Origin: Tenrec ecaudatus
Taxonomy: Eukaryota > Chordata > Mammalia > Afrosoricida > Tenrecidae
Reading direction: 5' to 3'
Length of the DNA stretch: 64,000 nucleotides
NCBI RefSeq assembly: GCF_050624435.1
Contig: NC_134541.1
Span: 98,638,805 to 98,702,804, forward strand
Position numbers and translations under genes: made by a program. Positions 10,162-20,204 of this stretch are shown here, piece after piece. The notes under the pieces are model-generated. The model worked only from the letters and a program-made list of their open reading frames with translations, made no database searches and was not told the DNA's origin. Numbering within the stretch: position 1 is the first letter of the stretch; every line of letters begins with the position of its first letter.

Positions 10162-11738
10162 GTGGGATAGGGGGAGGTGGGGGGTAAGGAAGTGGTGTTA
10201 ACTAACCCAGGGACAAGGGAACAACATGGGATCCAAATTGGTGGTGAAGGGGGAGTGGCAGGCCTGGTAGGGAATGATCAAGGGTAAGGTAATATAAAGA
10301 AGAGGTATAGCTATAACCCAGGTGGGGACGGAGCATGATAGTGGGGCAGGAGGAAAGTCAAGGGAAATAGAGGAAAGAGCTAGGAGGCAAAGGGCATTTA
10401 TAGAGGTCTAGACAAAGACATGTGCATGCAAATATATATATGAGGATGGGGAAATAGATCTATGTGTCTATATTTATAGGTTTAGTATTAAGGTGGCAGA
10501 AGGACCTTGGGCCTCTACTCAAGCACTCCCTCAATGCATGAATACTTTCTTCTATTAAATTGGCATTCTATTATGCTCACCCTCCCAACACAACTGCTGA
10601 AGCCAAAGCAGGTGAATAAGTCAATGTGGTGAAGAAAGCTGATGGTGCCCGGCTATCAAAAGAGATAGCATCTGGGGTCTTAAAGGCTTGAAGATAAACA
10701 AGCGGCCATCTAGCTCAGAAGCAACAAAGCCTACATGGAAGAACACACCAGCCTGTGTGATCACGTGGTTCCGAAGGGATCAGTTATCAGGCATCAAAGA
10801 ACAAAAAATCAACCATTGGGTGCACACCTCCATGATACGATCACCAAGGACAAACGGGTGCATAAGCAAATGTGGCTAAGAAAGCTGATGGTGCCCGGCT
10901 ATCAAAAGAGATAGTGTCTGGGGTCTTAAAGGCTTGAAGGTGAACAAGTGGCCATCTAGCTCAGAAGCAACAAAGCCCACATGGAGGAAGCACACCAGCC
11001 TGTGCGATCACGAGGTGTCAAAGGGATCAGGTATAAGGCATCATCAAAACAAAAAAAATCTTACCATAGTGAATGAAGGGGAAGTTCAGAGTGGAGACTC
11101 AAAGCCCATTTTTTGGCCAGTGGAGATCTCCTCACAGAGGGGTCTAGGGGAGGCGATGAGTCATTCAGGGTGCGATGTAGCACTGATGAAGAATACAGCT
11201 TTCCTCCAGTTCCTAAATGCTTCCTCCCCCCGCCCCCCACACCCACACCCACTACCATGATCCGAATTCTACCTTGCAAGTCTGGATAGAGCAGAGGTTG
11301 TACACTGGTGCATATAGGAGCTGGAGGCACAGGGAATCCAGAGTGGATGATATACCTTCAGGACCAGGGGTGTGAGGGGCGATACTGGGAGAGTGGAGGG
11401 TGAGTGGGTTGGAAAGGGGGAACCGATTACAAGAATCTACGTGTGACCTCCTCCCTGGGGGACGGACAACAGAGAAGGGGGTAAAGGGAGGCGCCGGATA
11501 GGGAAAGATATGACAAAATAATAATTTATAAATTATCAAGGGCTCATGAGGGAGTGGGGAGCGGGGAGGGAGGGGAAAAAAGAGGACCTGATGCAAAGGG
11601 CTTAAGTGGAGAGCAAATGCTTTGAAAATGATTAGGGCAAAGAATGTACAGATGTGCTTTATACAATTGATGTATGTATATGTATATGTATGGATTGTGA
11701 TAAGAGTTGTATGAGCCCCTAATAAAGTGTTAAAAAAA
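10162..11738 (+). mobile_element. Young L1 3' UTR insertion with TSDs
   Basis: A 5'-truncated insertion ends in 'gagcccctaataaagtgt' plus an A9 tail. The 13-bp TSD 'aagaaaacagggg' occurs at 10149-10161 and 11739-11751. It carries no ORF2. It holds two tandem copies of a ~246-bp 3' UTR module (10626 and 10872). The near-perfect TSD shows the insertion is comparatively young. Confidence 0.92.
10626..11060 (+). repeat. ~246-bp tandem module in L1 3' UTR
   Basis: Both units start at 'gtggt/ctaagaaagctgatgg' and carry 'gcccggctatcaaaagagat', 'ggggtcttaaaggcttgaag' and 'ggccatctagctcagaagca'. The second unit stops slightly short. The same two-unit arrangement occurs at 62326-62760, while 22240-22440 and 34880-35080 have one unit. 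Confidence 0.9.
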
Positions 11739-11751
11739 AAGAAAACAGGGG

Positions 11752-12972
11752 TACCCCCTCAAAAAAAAGAATTTATTTTCCAAACTATGTATTTAATTTT
11801 TTTTAACAAAACAACCTTATTACCTTCAAAGTACTCTCCATTACATTTAATACAATTGTCAGTCTGAGATTCCATTCTTGGAAACATTTTCAAAGTCATC
11901 TGTTTGGATGGCTGACACACCTCTCTCGTGTGTGATGGAAATGGCTGCACCTAGCACAAAAAGAAGTTGCACGGAGTGAGATCAGGTGAGTAAGGTGCAT
12001 GGGGAAAGAGAGGCATGCTGTTTTTCACCAAAACTGGTGCACTGAGATGGCTGTTTGAGTAGATGTGGTGGAAAAGCCAGTACCCTGTCTGGCACAAACC
12101 AGGCCTTTTTGGTCGCACACTGTTATGAAATCTTTTCAGAAGCTTTAAATAGAAATCCGAAAGACTGATTAACAGTCTCACCTGGTGGAATGAACTCCAA
12201 ATGCACTATCGTCCTCACATAAAACAAACAAACAAACAAATGAGCATTGCCTTGATCTTGGATTTCACTTAAAGAGCTTTTTTTTGACGAGGTGGTGCTG
12301 GCATCTTCCACTGGCTTGACTGATGTTTGCTTCTGGAGTCATAAGAACAGCACCGTGTCTCCTCAACAGTAATGACCTTGGAAAGAAAGTCTGGGTCGTT
12401 TTGGGACTGTTCTTTCAAAGCACAGCAAGTTTCCACTCAACACTTTTTTCTGGGTCTGTAAGAACCTGAGGCACAAGTTTTCAGCGACCCTTCTCATTCC
12501 CAAATCTTAATTTCCCTATCTCTTCACTGATCCGTCACTGGTCTTTGAGTACAAGCACACGTTCACCCTTTTGGGAAGTTGGCATATGTCCAGAATGAGG
12601 TTTGTCATCAATTGACATTTCAGCTCCTTTGAAAAGAGAAAAATACTCATACACTTGAGTTTTCCCCATAGAGCTGTCTTGAAGTTCAACATCAGAACAG
12701 TTTCTGTGGCATTTTTCCCTAAACAGGAAACAAAATTTCACATCCAGATGCAGTTTTCTTAAATCTGCCATCACAAAAAATAAGGTTCGAGTGAAACTGC
12801 TTTTATGAAAAACTTCAGTGTGACCAGAGAACTTTCCCAGGTGATGCCACTGGGTGCACTAACTCAGAGCAAGTTGCTTGAAGCTCACTGAGCAGGAAAA
12901 ATGTGTACTACAAAAACTCTGTCCAGCGGAGCTTTGTTGTTGTTTTTGTGTGGTGGATACCCTCTTGTATAC
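11752..12972 (-). mobile_element. Near full-length mariner, inactive
   Basis: Minus-strand fragments in order: an N-terminal domain with 'LDVKFCFLFREKC' and 'QVYEYFSLFKGAEMSIDD' (12535-12774); the 'IVHLEFIPPGETVNQ' core (12123-12311); then 'WLFHHIYSNSH' and 'PYSPDLTPCNFFLC' (11951-12181). The two visible catalytic aspartates are replaced (HHD to HHI, CDFF to CNFF), and frames shift between blocks. The outer ends read 'taccccctcaaaa' and 'ggataccctcttgta', about 1.2 kb apart, the usual size for mariner. Confidence 0.85.
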
Positions 12973-12973
12973 T

Positions 12974-13330
12974 ACCATTTCCCGAAAGTAAAACATCCCC
13001 TCAAAATAAGACCTCTTCAGAGATTTCCCTCTCGCTGAAATATCAGGCATTCCCCTGAAATAAGACCTCCCTGAAAATAAGGCCCCCCAAAGCTACCGTA
13101 ACTCTGGACTCTGGACTGTAGCGGTGGGTGCCGCCACCACGCAGCTCACTGTAGGCTGCAGTGCAGCCAGAGCAGACAGGAAGTGCAAGGTCTCTTTTAA
13201 TAAAACAATAAATATGTACCGTAATCTTCTTCATGGAAAAAGAAGACATCCCCTGAAAATAAGACCTAGCGCATCTTTGGGAGCAAAAATTAATATAAGA
13301 CTGTCTTATTTTCAGGGAAATAGGGTACTT
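12974..13330. mobile_element. TA-flanked MITE with 'cccgaaaataagac' ends
   Basis: The left end 'ccatttcccgaaagtaaaac' and the reverse complement of the right end 'ccctatttccctgaaaataa' are inverted. Each is preceded by TA. Internal repeats of 'ccctgaaaataagacct' occur at 13037-13085 and 13250-13270. There is no transposase. From memory, almost the same ends occur in MITEs of several unrelated tetrapods, but I cannot name the family with certainty. Confidence 0.7.
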
Positions 13331-13592
13331 AACAAGGACAAAAAGAAATGTCCACCTTCTCAGACACATGCTTGGTAAAGTGGAGGGGTAGTGAAAAAGA
13401 GAAATATGATATGTCAATCCAATACGAGATGGATTGACACTGTGTCTCAACAATGGATGTAGGCATCAACAGTGGAAAATGGACGTAGGCATAGGTAAGG
13501 ATGGAGCAGGTCTGTACAGTGTTTTGTCCTGTTCTTCAGTGTCACTATGGGTTGGAGCAGACTAAGTGGTGCCTAAGAATAACAACAACTAA
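13331..13592 (+). mobile_element. RTE/BovB-type LINE 3' tail
   Basis: 'catgcttggtaaagtggagg', 'cgagatggattgacactgtg' and 'ctcaacaatgg' are followed by 'cactatgggttggagcagac' and a terminal (AAC)n-like 'aataacaacaact'. This is the characteristic RTE 3' end. Confidence 0.8.
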
Positions 13593-13604
13593 TCCATCAG
13601 CCTC

Positions 13605-14560
13605 GTAATTATGGGATGGTCATTATTCCCATCAGAGACTATGGCAGGATCATCTTTCCCACAATTGACTATAGGAATGTTGGCTCCATGAAAATATAGC
13701 ATGGTGTATAGGATAGAGCTTCTTCAGGGGTCACCATTCCAATCATGGCCTGTTTAAGGGGAACTTATCCAAACAGCTACGTGAGGGCCACCATTTCCAT
13801 AATAGAGCAGTGGGGTAGGGGGAACCATTTCCATCATAGACTATGGGAGGGTCACTGAGGTAGTTAGTTTATTGTTACAACCTGGCCGATAAACACTTGT
13901 GGGGTTAATTGAAGGGCGAATTGAAAGGGCTCAGTGAGCCTCCCCTTTCTAGTTCTCGGGTCTCTTGCTTTGTGATGGTCGCAACAGGGTGCAGCTGCCT
14001 TAGTTCCCTGCTTCAGCTGGCAAGGCTCACTTCCTACAAGACATCCCCAAGGAGAAGCCACATGGACCTACCCTGATGCAGCCCTGGGTGCTGGACCAGC
14101 CATGTGGAGACCCCTGACAGTGCTGAGGTGCTTACACATTCACTGACTAGGCTTTCCTCCTGCAGTCGGCATGATTGCGTCTGTTTTGTGAGATGGAGGA
14201 GGACTTTGTGGATTGGTGTTGAACATATGGGTTAGTGTTGGATTTGTTAGTGCTTGGGAAGCACTGGGTTGGGATGTTTTCTTGACATGCACTTAACCTT
14301 TATATAAAACTCTCTTTTACATATGAGTTTCTGTGGATTTGTTTCTCTAACGTACCCAGACTAACACAGCCACCATTTTCATCATGGGCTGGTGGATGGG
14401 GCACTGTTCCCAGCAGAGAGGATGAGCAGACTACAGTTCCCATGATAGACTATGGGACAGCCTCATTCCCAGCACAGACTGGTGGGGAGGGATGGATGAT
14501 GGGAGGGACACTATTCTCATAAAAGACTAGGAGATGGCCTCCATTCACATCTTATATTTT
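13605..14560. repeat. Degenerate minisatellite split by an LTR-like insertion
   Basis: Irregular ~30-45-bp units of the form 'accatttccatcatagactatggga' recur at about 13610-13858 and again at 14372-14555, in the same orientation. The intervening 13862-14371 is a mobile element. The units are diverged, so the array is old. Confidence 0.7.
13862..14371. mobile_element. LTR-like element
   Basis: It opens with 'tagttagtttattgttaca' and 'acctggccgataaacac', shared with the element at 4061. It closes with 'gtttctctaacgtacccaga' and 'ctaacaca', shared with 30015-30054. An 'tataaaactctc' A/T block sits near 14302 in the place where LTRs carry their polyadenylation region. It is probably an ERVL/MaLR-type solo LTR. 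Confidence 0.55.
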
Positions 14561-14574
14561 GTGAATATTTTCCA

Positions 14575-15135
14575 TGAGCTTGTTCATGGGGTTTGTTCTC
14601 AGAGATGGGTTTAAATGCTGTTTTTTCCCCCCTCTGTGTGACCCTGTGTAAGCCTTTGTCATTTCTGACCCTCAATTTACTAGCTGGTGAAACAAGACTA
14701 ATCTAACAATTCGATCTTAGTGTTACTTGATGGATGGAGTAGTCAGATATATGATCATCTGACAATGTGAATGTACCCTCTTTCTCCTCCTTCAGCTAAG
14801 AAGGGAAGCAGGAATACAAAATTGGCACCCACAAACTCTTGCCCCCAGGACTTTGGCTTTATGAAAAATAAACAAGTTTACATTTATAATTTTACAGACT
14901 TAAGACATTTTCCTTAAGTGGGTTGACTTTTGAGTCTGTCCTGAGGTGGTATAATTTCACAGGGGACACTGTATACATTTTTGATATTTGTTTCTTTTTT
15001 GCAACTTGGAGGTGTGAATAGTTCTATCCTCGACTGGCTGGTTTGGCTGAATCTACCCATCAGTGTAGGTTGAGTAACAAGGGTTAGTAATTACAAAGGG
15101 TTGGATCCTTTTGCATGAACAATTGATTGAGTTAG
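14575..15135. other. No recognised feature
   Basis: Mixed-composition sequence without identifiable repeat or coding signal. Confidence 0.5.
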
Positions 15136-15255
15136 TTAGACAGACTGATTTAGGTTTGAATCCTGCATTTACCATCCTAGCTATGGGTCCTGAGATGGAG
15201 GAAGGAGGCAACACCTGCTTCATAGCACTGTAATATTGAATGAGATCATGCATTC
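15136..15255 (+). mobile_element. MIR SINE
   Basis: 'aggtttgaatcctgcattta', 'gcaacacctgcttcatagca' and 'aatattgaatgagatcatgc' follow the MIR order: tRNA-like B box, core, 3' end. It is ancient and therefore diverged. Confidence 0.6.
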
Positions 15256-15329
15256 CATCCACTTAAATGTCTATTTAAACACAATTTATTGCATATTGAT
15301 CATTCTTTGGCTCTCAGGCACCTGAACCA

Positions 15330-15452
15330 TGACCATTCTCTAAGGTACGTGCTGTTTTTATCATTCTCATTTTATAGGCTAGAAGACTGAGCTATAGAAA
15401 CATAAGTGAAAACACAGCCTGGATATAGTGGCAATGGGATATGAACCAGAGC
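15330..15452 (-). mobile_element. MIR SINE
   Basis: The plus strand has 'ttctcattttataggctaga', 'agactgagctatagaaa' and 'gatatgaaccagagctcc', an antisense MIR (consensus idea: cattttacagatgaggaaactgag...). Confidence 0.6.
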
Positions 15453-16858
15453 TCCTTAGCTAACTTGATTACTGTTAATTGTTCATGTTAACTCAATTTA
15501 TCTGACTACATGTCTTAACCTCATTACTAAGTTTCCCCCAGCCCCAATTTGTTTGTTTGTTTTTTTCAGTTTCTGCTTTTCCTAGGCCATTGTGGACTTT
15601 AGGATTTTTTTCAGTTTGGTAATACATCTGAGAATTGCATGTTCAATACTATTTTCTGATTACACATTTTGGAGCTTTTCAGACACTCTTAGAATAGTGA
15701 AGTAGCAAAATATTTTGGGCCACAACTTACAGTATGGTCATTCTTAATTTATTATCATCTTGGCCATTTGAAACACGAGCTTGTCAATTATGTGCATGCA
15801 CAGGACAACGACTCCGCCCGAGAGCAGAGACTGTGGGCAGGGTGGTACCATAACAGTCCAAAAGGAAGACGGACGTTTTCAGGACACAGGGTGACCAACA
15901 GAAACCCTGAGCCCTTATGGTTTTCAAAATGTGTCTCAAGTTCATTTCTTAGATCAGACTGGATAGCTGAAGGGCTGTGCCCTAGACGAGACCAGTAACA
16001 GTATGCACTGACTCCGACCCTTCTTAGGAGGTTCCACGCTTGACATATAGTCCACCAAGAACAGATGACTTGTTGTCCTCATTTTTCTTGCAACTTCCCA
16101 TCTGGTTCTAATTAACTCACAGCTGGAACTGTAAAGTGCAATGTACAATTCCTCCTTCAACCTCCAAAGGACTGTCTGTTGGGAAGGCACACCAGGAGGG
16201 GTTTCTCTGTACTGGAGTGATTCCGCACAGACAGATTGTTGACAGTCTCCAGATATTTTTCAAAACAGCCTCATTAAACTGGAGTCTTACTCAAACCCTT
16301 ACATCTGACCTACTGGGAATTTAGTACCATGATAGAACCTGATCCCAACTTAGAGGGATTCTTCCCTCTTACTGCCCCACCCCATCCTACCGACACCATC
16401 ATTTAGACATGTGATTTAATCCTTTTATGTCTCTTGTTACTCATGCTACACAACAGGAGTTAATAGTACAAGAGGTAACATCAGGATTTTGCTATGTGAA
16501 ATTTCTTTCTTTGTAAAGAAATTGAGTTGATGACTAAGGCCTTAGCCATCTTTAATAATTGATCCACCATACAAAAGCAATGACATAGAGCCCATTAGAG
16601 AAATGAACTTTTAGAATCATACACCAAATCCTTACTGTTTGTCTTCAAATACACTCCTGACTCTCACAGACTGACAGATCAACAGAATCAATTAAAACTC
16701 CTTGCATACTCCTCAGATTTGTACTTAGAGCTACATTGATTGTTGTTTATCATGCACCTATTTTAACCCTACAATTTCAGTAATTTATACAACTGTGAAA
16801 TTGATCTTACTCACTCCACCTTAGAAGCTAGAAAAGGGAGACTTAGGAAGGTTAAATG
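15453..16858. other. No recognised feature
   Basis: 1.4 kb with only short, unconvincing ORFs (up to 78 codons). I see no young repeat. Old unique or highly decayed DNA is likely. Confidence 0.5.
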
Positions 16859-16971
16859 CCATATATCCTCGTGTATAAGCTGAGTTTTCAGCACATTTTT
16901 AATGCAGTTTTTGTGGTAAAATTAGGTGCCTCAGCTGATATTTGTGTTAGCTTATAATTGAGTATATACGG
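16859..16971. mobile_element. Small hairpin MITE ('cgtgtataagc' family)
   Basis: The left end 'ccatatatcctcgtgtataa' and the reverse complement of the right end 'ccgtatatactcaattataa' are inverted repeats. A TA follows the right end. The core 'gtggtaaaattaggtgcctc' matches, from memory, a MITE common in several mammalian and reptile genomes. The element is 113 bp and has no coding capacity. Confidence 0.7.
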
Positions 16972-17004
16972 TAAATCTCTTATTTTCATACACTAGTATG
17001 CTGT

Positions 17005-17215
17005 GGAGAGTTCCAGTGGGGTGAACATAGTTTGAGCTAGACTATCAAAGGCTGGTAGTTTGAACATTCAATGGTGCCTTGAAAGGTTTAGCAATTTGCT
17101 TCCATACAGATTACAGTCAAGGCAACACTAGGAGGCAGTTATCCTCTGTAAAACATGCTGTCATGTGAGCTGGAATCAACTAGAAGATAAACAGGTTGGT
17201 TTTTGGTGTTTGATA
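17005..17215 (+). mobile_element. AfroSINE, diverged
   Basis: 'aaggctggtagtttgaaca' (B-box area), 'gattacagtcaaggcaacac' and 'gtgagctggaatcaacta' line up with the SINE in order. The tRNA head is degraded. Confidence 0.6.
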
Positions 17216-18020
17216 TAATGTTGAGCTAGGGACCTGCTCTAAATGACTACCTTTGTCCACTCCAATATTCTATAGCTTCTAAGGTAAAATAAAAGATAAA
17301 ATTAAATCATTTCCTTTAGATTACTTATATAGAAATAAGGATCTAAGGCTTAGGCATCACAGTAAAAAGTTATATTCATTAGAAAAGGACATTTTCATTT
17401 AATTCTCTTAGAGTTCGACTATGTATACCTTATTATGATCTCCAGTTGGTAGGAGACATTACGTAGCTTTCTTCATAGGGTAGAATTAGTCTTCAAACCA
17501 AGGTAGTTTGACTCCAGAGTCCACATTGTTAACCACCTCTTCCAGCAGCTTCCCTAGACTGCTGCTCTGGGATACAGACTGGCCATAGATATGTTAGTTG
17601 AAGTCGGGCAATGTAAGGCATGAAGGGAATCAATGATCACTACATTTAGGGAGTTCAAGGTCAAGTTGTCTACCAAACAAGAGATTTTAGAACCACTGAT
17701 AGCTTCTCAGAGAGGTGTTTTTTTTTTTATGATTCATGTAGAGTTTTAAAAGACAAAGTTATCACTTTAACGATGAAAGGTTTCTGACTCTGCTATGGTC
17801 TTTTCGATTGCCTCTTATTCATGTAAAACCTGGACGGATGTCCTCAACTTGTGGTGCTGGCCAAGAAGAGAGAATGTGCTGAAGACTGCTAGAAAAATGA
17901 ATAAGCAAGTGTTAAGCCTAATATAGCCAGATTACTCCTTAGATAACAATAATTCGGGCCAGAGGTGGTACAGTGAATTTCTTTAAACATGGTTCTACTT
18001 TAAAAAAGAAACAAAAAAAC
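17216..18020. other. No recognised feature
   Basis: AT-rich interval before the RPL17 pseudogene. No gene, RNA or repeat could be assigned. Confidence 0.5.
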
Positions 18021-18024
18021 TTTT

Positions 18025-18586
18025 ATTAGCTTTTATTTTAAGCTTAATTTACTCCCAAGCCATACATTTCTGCTTCTTCAGTTTCTGGGATGTCTTTTTC
18101 TTCTGTGCAACCTCCTCTTCTGGTGTGGAAACAATGTGTTGTTTTCAGTCAGGTTCCTCTTAGTGTGGCAGGGGAATCCATGTATAGGTTGATTCGTCCA
18201 AGAGCTCTGTTTAGTCTGATGGCACATCTTGGGGGTGTTGCTCACCAAGCTGTGCTCATAAGCCGAGAATCCACAACTAAACCCAGCATTGCTCCCTGCA
18301 TCTTTGAGCATGTGCAACAAAAATTCAGCACTCCTTTTGGGCCCCTGACCCTGACCCTGGCCCAACCCCACTCTTTGGCTTGGGCACACCTACCAACTTC
18401 CCATAGTAACATTGGAAGGTAACACACAGCTTCTGCAGGGACAGCTTTCAAATACTCAGTAGCTTTCCAGAGCCTCAGACCCTTGATGACCTGGGCAGTT
18501 CCATGGGTGATCTTAAATTCAAACAATTCATTCTTGATTTGCTCGATTTTGTGGGGGTTTTCTGGGTCAAGTGAGTAGCCAACCAT
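18025..18586 (-). pseudogene. RPL17: RPL17 processed pseudogene
   Basis: RPL17 is a component of the 60S ribosomal subunit. From ATG at 18586 the minus strand reads 'MVGYSLDPENPHK', clearly the RPL17 N-terminus, then 'GTAQVIKGLRLWKATEYLK' and 'VGRCAQAKEWGWA'. The frame then changes: the next section ('RSAEFLLHMLKDAGSNA', 'PKMCHQTKQSSW', 'HGFPCHTKRNLTENN') is read from a different frame between 18389 and 18078. The copy is intronless and covers the whole coding length. It continues into a 3' UTR-like 'cttaaaataaaagctaataa' near 18025. The divergent middle and at least one frameshift show it is dead. No clear poly(A) tail remains, so it is fairly old. Confidence 0.9.
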
Positions 18587-18589
18587 TTT

Positions 18590-19115
18590 GGAAGATCACC
18601 TCAGGCCCAAACGGGAAGAGAGTATGGCTCATTGATTCATGTTGCTGTAACTGCCCCACCCCCCGTGCCCCCCTCCCCGCTCTCCTACCAATCGTTGGGT
18701 GGCAAATAGGGTATGTGTAACACACATAGAAGGGACTGGACATTTTTCCTTATCCCCTCACCCGCCTCCGCCGCTCTGGATATAAGGATGAGCCAGCTTT
18801 GAAGCAGGAGCAGAAGGGAAAGCCCAGGACCATAAGAGCATGTTGGAAATGGCATGAGAAAACACTCGCTCAGCTGACCTCCCTCTTGACCCAGCCTGAG
18901 TGTGCTCCAGGCTGAAACATGTCTTGCTTGTTCCACGACAGAAATTTCTTCTCTGGCCTTTTTAGAGTATTGTTGGTGGTCTTTTCTTTATTACTCTTTA
19001 TTTTTAGTCTATTTCTATTATTTTCTTCTTTCTGTTTCATTTTGTTTTGGTTAGGTTTCTCAGTTTATGAAGCACAGAAGGAGTGGAAGCTTAGAGACAA
19101 TAACTGATGTGACGG
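18590..19115. other. No recognised feature
   Basis: A CT-rich stretch and an A/T-rich stretch (18955-19060) with small ORFs encoding low-complexity hydrophobic peptides. There is nothing I would call a gene. Confidence 0.5.
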
Positions 19116-19119
19116 TTCA

Positions 19120-19600
19120 TCAGGGCTGGGAGTAGGGAGGGTGAGGGGGATTGGGGAGCAAACCATGATGAGGGAGGGGGAAGGAAACACTAGAATTGAT
19201 TGTGATGATGTAGCTATGGAAGTGTATGATATGTGAATTTTATAACAAGAAAACTACTACAAAAAAAAAGAAATGAAGTTGACCAATGATTACCTGGGGT
19301 GAAGAAGGTAGAGTTTTGCTTAGGAGGCATTGAGTTTATGTTAACGGTGGTGGGATAATTTGGAAAAGGATATCAACAATGGTTGCCCAACACAAATAGT
19401 ATAATCATTGGCACTGAATTATACACGTAGAAGTTGTTGAAAGGGAAAATGTTTTGTTGTGTATATTTTTGCCATAATTGAAAAAATTACATTAATAACA
19501 ATGAGCAAAGGAAGAAGAAAATGTTCTAAAATTGATTGTGGTGATGATTGTTCAAGTCTTCTTGATATACTTCAACTATTGAATTGTATGATATGTGGAA
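19120..19600 (+). mobile_element. Old L1 3' end
   Basis: 'aatgattacctggggtgaag', 'ttggaaaaggatatcaacaa', 'aatcattggcactgaattat' and 'gttttgttgtgtatattttt' are the terminal blocks of ancient L1 3' UTRs in sense orientation. A second, unrelated tail with 'ttgattgtggtgatgat' follows, perhaps another element. Confidence 0.6.
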
Positions 19601-19614
19601 GAGGTACCAAAAGA

Positions 19615-19657
19615 AGGAGGAGGAGGAGGAGGAGGAGGAGGAGGAGGAGGAGGAGGA

Positions 19658-19693
<36 letters not shown>
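19615..19693. repeat. Compound (GGA)n(GCA)n microsatellite
   Basis: About 15 GGA units pass directly into 11 GCA units. Several frames stay open across it on both strands, producing Glu/Gln, Gly/Ala or Ser/Arg homopolymer ORFs that are artefacts of the repeat. Confidence 0.97.
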
Positions 19694-19694
<1 letters not shown>

Positions 19695-19699
19695 GTTGG

Positions 19700-20200
19700 A
19701 GATCTCTGTCTGAAGTGGCAGAGGCTGCGACCGGAGTTACTAGAGACTGGCATAGAGTCACAGAGACACAGAGAAACATGCCTTTCCCTCATCATGCCTG
19801 AACTATGTAACTGAGGCAGAGCAACAGGGAAGCTGGCTATAGCATGGCTATGATGTGGCTGAGAGGCTGAGGACATCAGACTGCATGTGGCTGCTGACTC
19901 AGGAGAGGGGTTGCTGTGGACCAATGACCACATCCTTACTGTTTATTGATTCTGACCTATTAAATTTCCTTATAACCTCCCTTCATTGTTCTGTGTGGCC
20001 ATTGCAATGAATTATTGAACACAGCATAGAAGTGGAGTGCCATGGGACAGACAGTTGTCAGAGTAGGTAAATAAAGATGGAGTAGAGACAAGTCTGACCC
20101 CTGCCTTATGGCAATTGGGTGGAACTACATATTCGGTCTCCTTTGGAGAGTCAGAGGAGGTCTGATGTGGCCACCCTGTGTCCTGCACTGAGCTGTTATA
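19700..20200 (+). mobile_element. LTR-like repeat with AATTAAA-type A/T block
   Basis: The segment 'ttctgtgtggccattgcaat' and its following sequence also occur, diverged, at 30495-30680. 'ctattaaatttcc' at about 19957 sits where an LTR polyadenylation signal would be. The family was not identified. Confidence 0.4.
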
Positions 20201-20204
20201 CTCT

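Noticed and set aside
19526..19933. 135-codon ORF with Cys and Ser homopolymers
   Set aside because: Produced entirely by the GGA/GCA microsatellite. The same tract opens other frames on both strands.
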